Shown here: piece by piece, positions 41,574-50,279 of the stretch
Position numbering within the stretch: the first letter of the stretch is position 1
How the letters are laid out: every line of letters starts with the position of its first letter
Assembly (NCBI GenBank): GCA_041395325.1
Contig: JAWLAT010000018.1
Span: 1-64,000 of the forward strand
Length of the DNA: 64,000 bases
DNA from: JAWLAT01 sp041395325
GTDB taxonomy: Bacteria > Pseudomonadota > Gammaproteobacteria > Xanthomonadales > SZUA-5
Direction of reading: 5' to 3'
Translations under genes and position numbers: made by a program
Notes under the pieces: model-generated
Told to the model about the DNA's origin: nothing
Databases searched by the model: none
Seen by the model: the letters and a program-made list of their open reading frames with translations, nothing else

Positions 41574-43925
41574 ATGTCCCTGGTCCTGATCATTCTGCGC
41601 CGCTTGTGGCGCCAGCCGCGCTATTCGCTGCCCCTGCTGGTGGGTTGGCTGGTGGCCAGCGCAGCCGCGCTGTTGGGGCTTCATCTGCAGCAGCAATGGC
41701 TGGCACCGATCGGCTATGCCCAGCCGGAGCAGCTGCAATTGATTCAGCGCTGGCGCGATGGTCAGCCCGGTCTGCGCATGTCGTTGGCCGATTGGCGCGA
41801 TCTGCGCGCCGACGCGAGTTGGGTCGATGGTGCGGCGGCCCTGGCCGAACGGCGTTTCACCGTGCAACTCGGCCAGACACCCGCCGAAGAGCTGGCCGGT
41901 CTGGCGGTCAGCCGAAGTTACTTTGAGGTGCTCGGGACAGGCCTGGCCGGCAGCCTGGCTGCCGAGGGACCAGCCGTGGTGCTGTCGCAGGCCGCGGCTC
42001 AACGTTGGCCCGAGCTTGCCAGTCACCTCGGCGAGGCGACACTGCGCATCGACGGTGTACCGCATCTGGTGGTCGGCCTTGCGCCAGTCGATCAGGTGGA
42101 CCCGCTTGGTCGTCCCTGGCTCTATCAGATCGAGCCAGCCTGGTTCAGCAAGGATCGCCGTCAGGATCTGGATGTCGCCGTCGTCGTCCGCAGTGCCGAA
42201 CCAGCGGTCACGCGCACGGCCCGACTGCAGGCCCTGTCGGCGGATCTGGCCAGTCGCTACCCCGAGACTCACCAGGCCAGCGAGCTGCGCGCGGTGGCCC
42301 TGACCGAGCACCTGCTCGGACCGTTGCGGGCCGATTGGCGCGTGCTGCTGGCCGGCACCGGGCTGCTGCTGATGCTGGTCCTGGCCAATGCTACGGCGCT
42401 GGATCAGGCGCGTCTGCAGCAGGGCGTGGGTGCGCTGCGCACGCGCTCGGCGTTGGGCGAGCGTGCCGCGGTGCGGTGGCGCGCCCAATGGGTCGAAGCG
42501 CTACTGCTGTTGGCCGTCGCCACCCTGCCCGCGGCGGCACTGGTGCTGGCCGGCCTGGCGCATTCGGCCGCAGTTCTGTCCGCTGGGCTGCCGCGAGCGG
42601 TGGACGTCTGGCCCCAGCCGTCGACCTGGCTGAAGTGGGGAATGCTGTTGGCGCTACTGGCCACGCTGCAGGCAACGTTGGCCGGCTGGCGCGCCGGTCA
42701 GTTGCTGCGCCGATCCGGCGGGGCACAGGGACAGCGGGTGCAGGGACTCAGCCGGGCGCAGGGTTTGCTGCTGGTGGGCCAGTGCGCGCTGGCCCTGTGC
42801 CTGCTGGGGGCGGGTCTGGCCGTCGCGCAGCGGGCCTACCAGCTCGGGCGGGTGGATCCGGGTTTCAGCGCCGGGGCGGCCTGGCAAAGCCGATTGATGC
42901 TCTCACATGAGCAGCTACCCGACGCCGCCCGTCAGCGGGATTTCGTCGAGCGCCTGCAGCGGTCGCTGCAATCAATTCCCGAACTCGATGGCGTCGCACT
43001 GGCCAATCAGCTGCCGCTGGACGGTGGCAGCACCGGCGCCTTCATCGGTCCGGTCGAAGGACCAACGCCAACGCCGGCCAACGCGCCGCTGGTGCAGGTC
43101 CGCAGTGTGACAAACGGCTATTTCCAGGTACTGGGGATCCCGCTGGTGGCCGGGCGTGGTTTCGCTGCGACCGACACGCCCGAGGCAACCGCCGTGGCGA
43201 TCATCGACGAGTCCCTGGCCCGGCGCCTGTTCGGCGACCGGCCGGCCGTGGGCGAGCAGGTGATCTTCGAAGGTCTGAGTCGGCTGGTTGTGGGCGTCAG
43301 TGCGCCGACTCGCGACCAGGGCTTGGGGCAGGTGGGGCGCATGACCGTCCATCTGCCGCTGGCGCAGGATCCGGCCTCGTGGCGTCGCCGCTCGCTGTCC
43401 CTCATTGCGCACGCGCGGACTGGCGGTACCGGCGCGGGCACCGTCCTGAGCACGGCCCTGCAGCCCTTTGCCGACGAAGCTGTCATTGGTCGGGTCGAGC
43501 CGCTGGATGCCCTGGTGGCCGCTCAACTGCAGGCGCCGCGCTGGCGCGCCGGGGGCTTTGGCATCATCGCGTTGATCGCCACCCTGCTGGCGGCTTTCGG
43601 TGCCGGCAGCATCGCCGCCCTCCTGCTGGCCTATCGTCGCGGCGAGTTCGCCATCTGCCGCGCGCTCGGCGCAACGCCAACCGACATCCTTTTCCGGGCA
43701 GGCCGCTGGCTGGTGCAGCGCATCCTGCTCGGTTCGCTGCTGGGTGTGCTTGCCGCTGCGCTCGCCAGTCGGGCATTGCAGACCTGGTGGCCCGACGTGG
43801 CGCTGCTCGGCTGGCCACTGGCGGGCGCCATCCTCGTGCTGCTGGCAGGTTGCGCGCTCGCCCTCAGCGCCCCGTTGCGCAGCGCGATGACGGTGCCACC
43901 AGGCGCCGCGTTGCGTGCCGACTGA
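41574..43925 (+). CDS. MacB/FtsX-type ABC permease (ADOP-like), no ATPase partner adjacent
   Basis: A 783-residue inner-membrane permease. An N-terminal helix (SLPLLVGWLVASAAALLGLH) precedes a periplasmic MacB core, then a triple-helix block (WRVLLAGTGLLLMLVLANAT; EALLLLAVATLPAAALVLAG; WGMLLALLATLQATLAGWRA), a further helix (LLLVGQCALALCLLGAGLAV), a second periplasmic domain with LGIPLVAGRGFAATDTPEA, and a final FtsX block (FGIIALIATLLAAFGAGSIA...RALGATPTDILF). The duplicated organisation is that of ADOP permeases in which two FtsX halves are joined. ATG 41574 is chosen as the first Met before the helix. No cognate ATPase is beside it; the ABC exporter gene divergent to it is self-sufficient. 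Confidence 0.85.
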   Translation: MSLVLIILRRLWRQPRYSLPLLVGWLVASAAALLGLHLQQQWLAPIGYAQPEQLQLIQRWRDGQPGLRMSLADWRDLRADASWVDGAAALAERRFTVQLGQTPAEELAGLAVSRSYFEVLGTGLAGSLAAEGPAVVLSQAAAQRWPELASHLGEATLRIDGVPHLVVGLAPVDQVDPLGRPWLYQIEPAWFSKDRRQDLDVAVVVRSAEPAVTRTARLQALSADLASRYPETHQASELRAVALTEHLLGPLRADWRVLLAGTGLLLMLVLANATALDQARLQQGVGALRTRSALGERAAVRWRAQWVEALLLLAVATLPAAALVLAGLAHSAAVLSAGLPRAVDVWPQPSTWLKWGMLLALLATLQATLAGWRAGQLLRRSGGAQGQRVQGLSRAQGLLLVGQCALALCLLGAGLAVAQRAYQLGRVDPGFSAGAAWQSRLMLSHEQLPDAARQRDFVERLQRSLQSIPELDGVALANQLPLDGGSTGAFIGPVEGPTPTPANAPLVQVRSVTNGYFQVLGIPLVAGRGFAATDTPEATAVAIIDESLARRLFGDRPAVGEQVIFEGLSRLVVGVSAPTRDQGLGQVGRMTVHLPLAQDPASWRRRSLSLIAHARTGGTGAGTVLSTALQPFADEAVIGRVEPLDALVAAQLQAPRWRAGGFGIIALIATLLAAFGAGSIAALLLAYRRGEFAICRALGATPTDILFRAGRWLVQRILLGSLLGVLAAALASRALQTWWPDVALLGWPLAGAILVLLAGCALALSAPLRSAMTVPPGAALRAD

Positions 43926-44002
43926 CGCGGCCGCTCCGGCCTGCGTCCACAAGCGCACTGTCTTTCACTGGCCACTGGAACTGGCGACTGGAACTGCTTT
44001 TC

Positions 44003-44872
44003 TCAGCCCTCAGCCCGCAACGCCTGCGCTTGTCGCTCCAGATCATCCAGCAGGTCACGCACCACAAAGACCTCCTCCATGAAAGTCTTTTCGCGCTGCA
44101 TCTGCGCGGCAGGACGGTCGGGTGGGGGGACGGCCATGTCGTGCAGGATGGTGCCGGGGGAGGGGGAGAGGATCAGCAGTCGGTCGCCGAGGTAGACCGC
44201 TTCCTCGATGCTGTGGGTGATGAAGAACACGGTGGATTCGCGTTCGCGCCACAGCGAGACCAGCAGATCCTGCATGGCCAGTCGGGTCGGCGGATCGAGC
44301 GCGCCGAAGGGTTCGTCCATCAGGATGATGCGCGGGTGCAGGATCAGCGTGCGGGCGATGGCCACGCGCTGGCGCATGCCGCCGGAGAGTTCGTGCGGGT
44401 ACTTCTTGGCGTCGCGGGCCGGATCGAGGCCGACCTTGGCGATCCATTCGCGCGCCTTCTCCTCGCGGCTGGCTCGTTCCTCACCGCGCAGCGCCAGGCC
44501 GAAGGCGACGTTGTCCAGCACGCTGAGGTGGTCGAAGCTGGTGTAATCCTGGAACACCATGCCGCGGTCGGCGGCGGCGCCATCGACCGGTTGACCGAAG
44601 ACCAGCACCTGCCCGGTGGTGGCCGGGAATTGCGGCTTGAGGCCGGCGATCATCCGCAGCAAGGTGCTCTTGCCACAGCCCGAGGGGCCGAGGATGGCAA
44701 CGAACTCGCCCCGGTTGGGGTGGTCCGGGATCTCGAAGTTGACGTTGCGTACGGCGGTGAAGGCGCGCTCACCCTCGCCATAGGTCTTGGCCACGTCGTG
44801 GAACTGCACCACGTGCGGCGCTGCCTCGGTCGGTTGCTCCAGCGCGGGCAGGGCGATGTCGGGCTCGCTCAT
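44003..44872 (-). CDS. ABC importer ATPase (nitrate/sulfonate type)
   Basis: A 289-residue ATP-binding subunit of the Ssu/Tau/Ntr class. Motifs: Walker A GPSGCGKST, Q-loop MVFQDYTSFD, signature LSGGMRQRVAIAR, Walker B RIILMDEPFGALD and H-loop FFITHSIEEAVYLGD. It is preceded on the same strand, 82 bases upstream, by the permease, and further by the OmpA-fused binding protein, forming one importer system. It converges on the permease gene at 43925 with 77 bases between. The substrate cannot be deduced from the ATPase. Confidence 0.93.
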   Translation of the reverse strand: MSEPDIALPALEQPTEAAPHVVQFHDVAKTYGEGERAFTAVRNVNFEIPDHPNRGEFVAILGPSGCGKSTLLRMIAGLKPQFPATTGQVLVFGQPVDGAAADRGMVFQDYTSFDHLSVLDNVAFGLALRGEERASREEKAREWIAKVGLDPARDAKKYPHELSGGMRQRVAIARTLILHPRIILMDEPFGALDPPTRLAMQDLLVSLWRERESTVFFITHSIEEAVYLGDRLLILSPSPGTILHDMAVPPPDRPAAQMQREKTFMEEVFVVRDLLDDLERQAQALRAEG

Positions 44873-44954
44873 GAGGGGTCGGCTCCTGGGCTCGCAACGG
44901 TGAGAAAGGTCAGCATGATCGCGGTGCGTGACACGGGACGACGCGGTCCGCCGA

Positions 44955-45761
44955 CTACTGTCGATAGGGGAACAGCTTCTTCTCCAGCCGCCCCAGGGTG
45001 TAGTCGATGGTCCAGGCCAGCAGGCCGATGACGATCAGGATCAGGAAGATGTGTTCGGTCAGGCCGCGGCGCTGGCTGACGTTGAGCATGGCCCCCAGGC
45101 CCTGCGGCGCGTTGATCAGTTCGGCCAGCATGATGTAGCCAAAGGCCAGGCCGAAAAGCGAACGCAGCGAGCGGTAGATGTCCGGCAGCGCCAGCGGCAC
45201 CAGCACCTTCATGACGATCTGCTTGTCCGAGGCGCCCAGCGTGCGTGAGGTGTCCACGTAGCGCTCGGGCACATTCATGATCGCCGCCGCCGCATCGGCG
45301 AAGACGAAGGGCACGGCGGCAATGAAGATGAACATGATCTTCTGCTGCTCGTAGATGCCGAACCACAGCACCGTCAGCGGTATCAGCGCCGCGACGGGCA
45401 GATTGCGACCTGCCGTGACGATCGGCTTGAGCAGAGCCTCCACCGCGCGCCAGGCACCGGCGGCCACGCCCAGCGGCACGCCGACCAGGATCGCCAGACC
45501 GAAGCCGGTCAACACCCGTCCCAGCGTGGCCAGGATCGAGGAGAACAGATCCCGCTCGGTAATCAGGCTGGGCACGCTGCTGATCACCTCGATCGGGCTG
45601 GGCAGGATCGTCGGCGAAATGAAGCGCGACTCCGCCGGCCCGATGGTGCAGATGAACCAAAGGAAGCCGAGCGCCATCAGGCAAGTCCCGGCCAGCGTCT
45701 GCGCCCAGGCCTGCGAGACGGGTTGGCGCAGGGTGAGGAGGTTGGAGAGCCACGAACTCAT
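44955..45761 (-). CDS. ABC importer permease (SsuC/TauC-like)
   Basis: A 268-residue membrane subunit with about six helices. The EAA loop typical of this importer class is VDTSRTLGASDKQIVMKVLV followed by PLALPDIYRSLRSLFGLAFG; conserved TLGRVLTGFGLAILVGVPLG and AALIPLTVLWFGIYEQQK are also seen. It has the shape of sulfonate/nitrate/thiamine-type permeases. On the minus strand between the binding-protein gene and the ATPase gene; a repeat element occupies the 175-base gap upstream. Confidence 0.92.
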   Translation of the reverse strand: MSSWLSNLLTLRQPVSQAWAQTLAGTCLMALGFLWFICTIGPAESRFISPTILPSPIEVISSVPSLITERDLFSSILATLGRVLTGFGLAILVGVPLGVAAGAWRAVEALLKPIVTAGRNLPVAALIPLTVLWFGIYEQQKIMFIFIAAVPFVFADAAAAIMNVPERYVDTSRTLGASDKQIVMKVLVPLALPDIYRSLRSLFGLAFGYIMLAELINAPQGLGAMLNVSQRRGLTEHIFLILIVIGLLAWTIDYTLGRLEKKLFPYRQ

Positions 45762-45792
45762 GACGGCGCGGATCCTGATCGTTGCTGGGGTA

Positions 45793-45930
45793 GGGCTGAG
45801 GGCTCAGGGCTGAGGGGTCAGGGAAAGCTCGCTCGAACGTACACTGCGGCCAACCGCTACGAGGCTGCGTCTCTCCTCTAGCGCCGAGGGACCAGCACCC
45901 TGATCCCTCAGCCCTAGGCCCTCAGCCCTC
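45793..45930. repeat. Intergenic repeat, copy 1 (CTGAGGG/TCAGGG ends)
   Basis: Left edge is an array of CTGAGGG/CTCAGGG units ending GGGGTCAGGGAAAGCT; right edge carries the same type in inverted orientation (CCCTGATCCCTCAGCCCT). The middle is single-copy. A related element is at 59836-59997, including the same CAGGGAAAGCT core. It lies in the permease/binding-protein gap. Confidence 0.55.
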
Positions 45931-45936
45931 GAAGAA

Positions 45937-47682
45937 CTACTGCGCCTCCAGCGGATACACCTTCACTTCCACCCGGCGGTTGCGGGCGTGGTTGTCGGGA
46001 TCGCTGGCTTCGGCCGGGCGCTTCCAGCCCATGCCCTGGGTGGAGAACTGGTTCGGGTCCAGTTCCGGGAACTTGCGCAGGATCGCCTGCTTGACCGACT
46101 GGGCGCGATTGCTGGACAGCTCGATCACCGCGGATTCCGGCACGCTGCCGCGCATGGATCCATCCGTGTGGCCCTCGATGACGATGCGCGCGGCGCCGTA
46201 CTGGCCAGACAGGCGGCCGATCTCCTCCAGCACGAAGGGCACGTTCGGATCGTAGGCCTCTTCGATGGTCTTGCCCTTGCTGTCGGTCTTGGTGATCGTG
46301 TGCTCGATGTCGAAGGAATTCGGATAGAAGTGGACCACCACGGTCTTGGTCAGGATCTCCGGGCTCTCGGCCTGGATGGAACTGGCCGCACGCGGGGCGA
46401 AGTTGACCGTGTAGTCGCTGGTCTGGCTGGCGTACTTGGGTTCCTTGGCCAGCTTCTGCAGCACCGAGAAGTCCATCACCTGATCGAAGGGCACCTTGTT
46501 GGAGACGCTGCCCACGCGCCGATACAGCGAGAAGGCGTTGTTGTAGGTGCGCTCGAAATTGGTCGGGTTGTTGCGGTTAAGGAAGAACTCGCGGTTGTCG
46601 GCAAAGTTGGTCCAGTGCGCGTCCGGCCGCATCGCAATCACTTCCGAAGCCGGCATCGAGTAGCCGTCACCCATCCACTGCGCGACCTGCTGCTTGGCCT
46701 CGGTGGATTCCAGTTCCACCATCGAATCGAAGATGCCGCGGACCAGACCCTCGATGATGTCCGGATGATCCTTGGCGAAGTCGGCGCGCGAGAACCAGAC
46801 GTCGCCGATCAGCTTGTTGGCGGTGGCGGTGGAGACCAGCAGCTTGTTGCCGCGCACATCGGACAGGTTGTAGATGTCCGGCGCCCAGCTGACCGCGCCG
46901 GCGATGCGCTTGTCGGCGTTGAAGGCGGCAGCGGCCTCGAAGGCGGTGTTGGTGAAGCGCATGTCCACTTCGGCCGGTTGCAGGCCGGCATCGATCAGCG
47001 TGTTCAGCAGGAAGTAGTGGGAGGGCGAGTTCTGCGCCAGCACCACGGTCTTGCCCCGCAGATCGCGGGCACTGTTGATGTTGTCCCGCACCACGATGCC
47101 ATCACCGCCGTTGGACCAGTCCACCTGCTGGAAGACGCGCGGCATCACGCGGGAATCCTTCTGCAGGCTCTCCAGCAGCAGCGGCAGCATGTCGACGGTG
47201 GCCCAGCCGATGTGCACATTGCCGCTGGCGAAGGCATCGCGCATGGCAACCGGATCATCGATCAGCACCAGTTCGACCTTGAAGGGTTGGCCACCCGGCG
47301 TGGTCCATTGCTTGCCGGGGCGGAAGCCGCCATTGGCGTGGACGATCGGCGCCCAGCCGGCCCAGACGTTGATGGCGAACTTGACGGTGCGGTCGCTCAG
47401 CGCCTCGTAGTTGGACACGCCCTTGACGTCGGGCAGCTTGGTCGAGGCCACATAGGTGTACTCGGAGACCGTCGTTGGCCCGGCGCTGTCGGGCGCTTCG
47501 ATGCCACCGTCCGAGGGCGGTGTGCCCGTGTTGCCCGAGTTGGGATCCTGTTGGGCGGTCTGGACGACGCCATTGTCACCGCCGTCATCACGGCCCTGGA
47601 ACTGATAGAAGGCGTAGCCGATCAGACCCAGCACGACCGCCAGGACGGCAAAGTAGAAACCCGGTTTCGGTTGTCCGCTCAC
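45937..47682 (-). CDS. ABC solute-binding protein fused to an OmpA peptidoglycan-binding domain
   Basis: A 581-residue protein in three parts. The N-terminus has an uncleaved-looking membrane anchor (FYFAVLAVVLGLIGYAFYQF) and a Gly/Pro/Asn/Asp-rich linker. Residues about 90-400 form an SsuA/NMT1-like solute-binding domain (TVKFAINVWAGWAPIVHANG; GNVHIGWATVDMLPLLLESL; DLRGKTVVLAQNSPSHYFLL). From about residue 430 follows an OmpA domain: VVHFYPNSFDIEH, IVIEGHTDG, LSSNRAQSVKQAILRK and NHARNRRVEVKVYP. The fusion would tether substrate capture to both the inner membrane and peptidoglycan. No lipobox is present. First gene of the importer cluster with permease and ATPase. Confidence 0.88.
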   Translation of the reverse strand: MSGQPKPGFYFAVLAVVLGLIGYAFYQFQGRDDGGDNGVVQTAQQDPNSGNTGTPPSDGGIEAPDSAGPTTVSEYTYVASTKLPDVKGVSNYEALSDRTVKFAINVWAGWAPIVHANGGFRPGKQWTTPGGQPFKVELVLIDDPVAMRDAFASGNVHIGWATVDMLPLLLESLQKDSRVMPRVFQQVDWSNGGDGIVVRDNINSARDLRGKTVVLAQNSPSHYFLLNTLIDAGLQPAEVDMRFTNTAFEAAAAFNADKRIAGAVSWAPDIYNLSDVRGNKLLVSTATANKLIGDVWFSRADFAKDHPDIIEGLVRGIFDSMVELESTEAKQQVAQWMGDGYSMPASEVIAMRPDAHWTNFADNREFFLNRNNPTNFERTYNNAFSLYRRVGSVSNKVPFDQVMDFSVLQKLAKEPKYASQTSDYTVNFAPRAASSIQAESPEILTKTVVVHFYPNSFDIEHTITKTDSKGKTIEEAYDPNVPFVLEEIGRLSGQYGAARIVIEGHTDGSMRGSVPESAVIELSSNRAQSVKQAILRKFPELDPNQFSTQGMGWKRPAEASDPDNHARNRRVEVKVYPLEAQ

Positions 47683-47870
47683 GCTGCGCTCTCCATTGCG
47701 ATGGCAAGGCGTCTTTCATACCTGCAAGGCATGTCGGTGGCAAGGCAAGTGGGCTTCCAAGCGCCGCGCGCTTGCCCGCAACGCGCGACTTGACCCTGAT
47801 CACGGCAATGGCGCGTACTTGAGCCAGAATGCGTATTCAAATGTGGCTGCATGTACTGGAGATTGGCACG

Positions 47871-49178
47871 ATGCGTAGGCTGCCCCACCCCCTGTTTCAA
47901 CTGACCCTCGGCCTGTGTCTGATCGCGCCTGCCGGTGCCGTATTTGCCGCTCAGGAGGCCGAGTTGCGGGCGCTGGCGCTGGGTCAGCGTGAGTCCTTGC
48001 GAGTCCAGCCTGGGGTAGCGGCAGCGCGCAGCGTGGCCTTTGAGGCGGTCGAATTGCGGGCACCGGGTGCACGCACCTGGGTGGTGTCCGGCGGGCATCA
48101 GACACCGTTGGCAGCCGATTCGGCCCGCTTCTACCTTGGCGAAGATGCCGACGGCGCGCGCTGGGGCCTGCTCTATCGCGATGGTGTCTGGACCGCGGCC
48201 TCCCACAGCAGCGGCACTTTGGTGGAATTCGATGTCCACTGGGAGGGCGATCTGGCCCGGTTGACTGCGCGGCTGGAAGCGCCGTCCGAGCCGCTGCACA
48301 GTGAGTGCGGCAGTGACGCGCAAATGGCGCTCGAATCTGGCATGGAACTCCCGGTACGACTGCCACCACTGGCCAATCTGCTGCCGCTGGCCCCTGCCGG
48401 GGTGACCGGCACCGCCACGCTGGCGGTTGATACCGACAACGAATGGCTGTTCCGGCGATTCGCCAACAACACCACCCAGGCCAGTGCCTGGGTCGATCAG
48501 ATGATCATGGAGATGAATGTCGTCTACGAGCGCGATCTTTCGCTGCGGGTGCTGCGCGGCACCACCTTCCTGCGAGTGGATCCCGACGTGCCCCCCACTT
48601 TCAATGACGACCCCTTCAACAATACCGACTCGCCGGCTTCCAGTGCCCAGCTCAATGAGTTCGGCAACTACTGGCAGAACAACCAGAGCGCCGTGCCCAG
48701 GGCCTTCACCCTGTTGCTGTCCGGCAAGTCCAGCAGTGGTTTCTCCGCCTCGGGTATCGCCTGGCTGGATCGCTACTGCGACAACAATGTCTCCGGCGGT
48801 GCCAGCTACAGCATCAATCAGGCCTTCTGGAACAGCGGCGTATCCATTGGATCCAGTCTGCGCATCATTGCTCACGAGCTGGGCCACAACCTGGGTTCGG
48901 CGCATACGCACTGTTACAGCCCGCCGGTGGACCAGTGCTACCGGGCCGAAAGTGGCTGCTACAGCGGTTCGGTGTCCTGTCCGGGCGCCGGGCCGGGAAC
49001 GCTGATGAGCTACTGCAACTTTGGTGCACCCAACGGCGCCAACTGCGGCTCCAATCAGCTGGTCTTTCATCCCACCGTGATCACGCGGATCGGGCAGAGC
49101 ATCGCGGCCAATACGCCGGCCTGCATCGTGCCGCTGGGCGGTGGCGGCAACGAGATTTTCGCCAACGGCTTCGAGTAG
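47871..49178 (+). CDS. Secreted reprolysin-like zinc metalloprotease
   Basis: A 435-residue exported protease. Signal peptide about MRRLPHPLFQLTLGLCLIAP, cleavage near VFA. An N-terminal pro-region (to about 190) precedes the catalytic domain with zinc motif HELGHNLGSAH (H335, H339, H345) followed by THCYSP, and Met-turn TLMSYC. Seven or more cysteines support disulfides in an extracellular enzyme. The C-terminus ends in GGGGNEIFANGFE, a tail seen on many secreted proteins of Xanthomonadales. The ATG at 47871 starts the signal peptide; the frame opens at 47829, a start without ribosome binding site. Substrate unknown; host or nutrient protein degradation is likely. Confidence 0.9.
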   Translation: MRRLPHPLFQLTLGLCLIAPAGAVFAAQEAELRALALGQRESLRVQPGVAAARSVAFEAVELRAPGARTWVVSGGHQTPLAADSARFYLGEDADGARWGLLYRDGVWTAASHSSGTLVEFDVHWEGDLARLTARLEAPSEPLHSECGSDAQMALESGMELPVRLPPLANLLPLAPAGVTGTATLAVDTDNEWLFRRFANNTTQASAWVDQMIMEMNVVYERDLSLRVLRGTTFLRVDPDVPPTFNDDPFNNTDSPASSAQLNEFGNYWQNNQSAVPRAFTLLLSGKSSSGFSASGIAWLDRYCDNNVSGGASYSINQAFWNSGVSIGSSLRIIAHELGHNLGSAHTHCYSPPVDQCYRAESGCYSGSVSCPGAGPGTLMSYCNFGAPNGANCGSNQLVFHPTVITRIGQSIAANTPACIVPLGGGGNEIFANGFE

Positions 49179-49220
49179 ACGGCAGCGATCTGGCTGAATC
49201 CTAGGTCTGGGCAGTGGGGG

Positions 49221-50279
49221 TCAGCGGCCGGCAGGCGGTCGGTCGCGGTCGCGGATCATTGCTGCCAGCACATCGGGGGCGAAATCGAAGGAGTCGTAGT
49301 AGAGCCGGTCCAGCGGTAAGCCAGCCTGGGCAAAGGCATGTCGACCGGCTTCGATCAGCGCCGGCGGTCCAGACATGTAGACGTCGTAGCCGGTCAGGTC
49401 CGGGTGATCGGCCAGGACGGCCTCGTGCACCAGCCCATGGCGATGCCAGCGATCGGTGGCATCGGCTTCGCTGAGCACGGCCTGATAATCGAACCAGCTG
49501 CGCAGGGCCCATTCCTGCACCAGCGGCTCCAGGTAGAGATCGGCCGGCGCGCGGGCACCCCAATACAGCTGCACCGGTCGCGGGGCAGGACGCTCGGCAA
49601 ACTGCCGCAGTAGATGCTCGATGATCGCCTTGATCGGTGCAAAGCCCGTGCCGCCGGCGACCAGCAGCATCGGACGGTCGCTGTCGGCGCGTGGCACGAA
49701 AGTCCCTAGGGGCGCTTCGATCTGCAGCGGCATGCCGAGTTGCAGCGTGCTGAACACGTGTTCGCTGAAGCCACCGCCGCTGACCTTGCGCACGTGCAGT
49801 TCGATCAGACCATCCGGGCGTGGTGCATTGGCAATCGAGAAGGCCCGCCGTCGGCCATCGTCCAGCAGCACATCGAGATACTGGCCGGGCAGCCAGGCCA
49901 ACGGCTCCTCCTCCGGCCGCAGCGACAGGCCCATGACGTCGGCGGCCAGGCGCTGCAGGCGTTCGACCCGTACCGTCAAACGGCGCAAGGGAATACCGCG
50001 AACGGCATCGACCTCACGAATGGCGATCTCCAGATCGCTGCGCGGGACCGCCTGGCAGAGCAGCACTTCGCCGGTGGCCAGTTCGGTCGGGCTCAATGCC
50101 TGCGGTGGATTGAAGGGGTAATCGACCGTGCCGCTGACCAGATGTCCGCGGCAACTGCCGCAGCGCCCCGAGAGGCAGCTGTAGGGCAGGGCACGACCTT
50201 GCCGTCGCGCGGCCGACAACACGGTTTCGCCTTCAGCCACCTCGATCCAGGCGTCGCTGCCGAGCAGGTGGACCTTCAT
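49221..50279 (-). CDS. 2Fe-2S/FAD oxidoreductase (CDP-6-deoxy-glucoseen reductase-like)
   Basis: A 352-residue electron-transfer protein with an N-terminal plant-type ferredoxin domain and a C-terminal ferredoxin-NADP reductase part. Cluster ligands are C35, C40, C43 (CLSGRCGSC) and C75. The flavin part has RRAFSIANAPRPDG (R-x-x-S), LLVAGGTGFAPIKAIIEHLL (NAD(P) binding) and VYMSGPPALIEAG. It resembles the reductase pairing with CDP-6-deoxy-L-threo-D-glycero-4-hexulose-3-dehydrase and phenol/oxygenase reductases. Its partner is not in the window. The start overlaps the stop of the upstream thioesterase by 4 bases, so the two are translationally coupled. Confidence 0.88.
   Translation of the reverse strand: MKVHLLGSDAWIEVAEGETVLSAARRQGRALPYSCLSGRCGSCRGHLVSGTVDYPFNPPQALSPTELATGEVLLCQAVPRSDLEIAIREVDAVRGIPLRRLTVRVERLQRLAADVMGLSLRPEEEPLAWLPGQYLDVLLDDGRRRAFSIANAPRPDGLIELHVRKVSGGGFSEHVFSTLQLGMPLQIEAPLGTFVPRADSDRPMLLVAGGTGFAPIKAIIEHLLRQFAERPAPRPVQLYWGARAPADLYLEPLVQEWALRSWFDYQAVLSEADATDRWHRHGLVHEAVLADHPDLTGYDVYMSGPPALIEAGRHAFAQAGLPLDRLYYDSFDFAPDVLAAMIRDRDRPPAGR

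Noticed and set aside
44869..45753. 294-residue minus-strand frame overlapping the importer permease
   Set aside because: Another frame of the same strand over the permease gene; the permease frame has the EAA loop and helices, this one does not.
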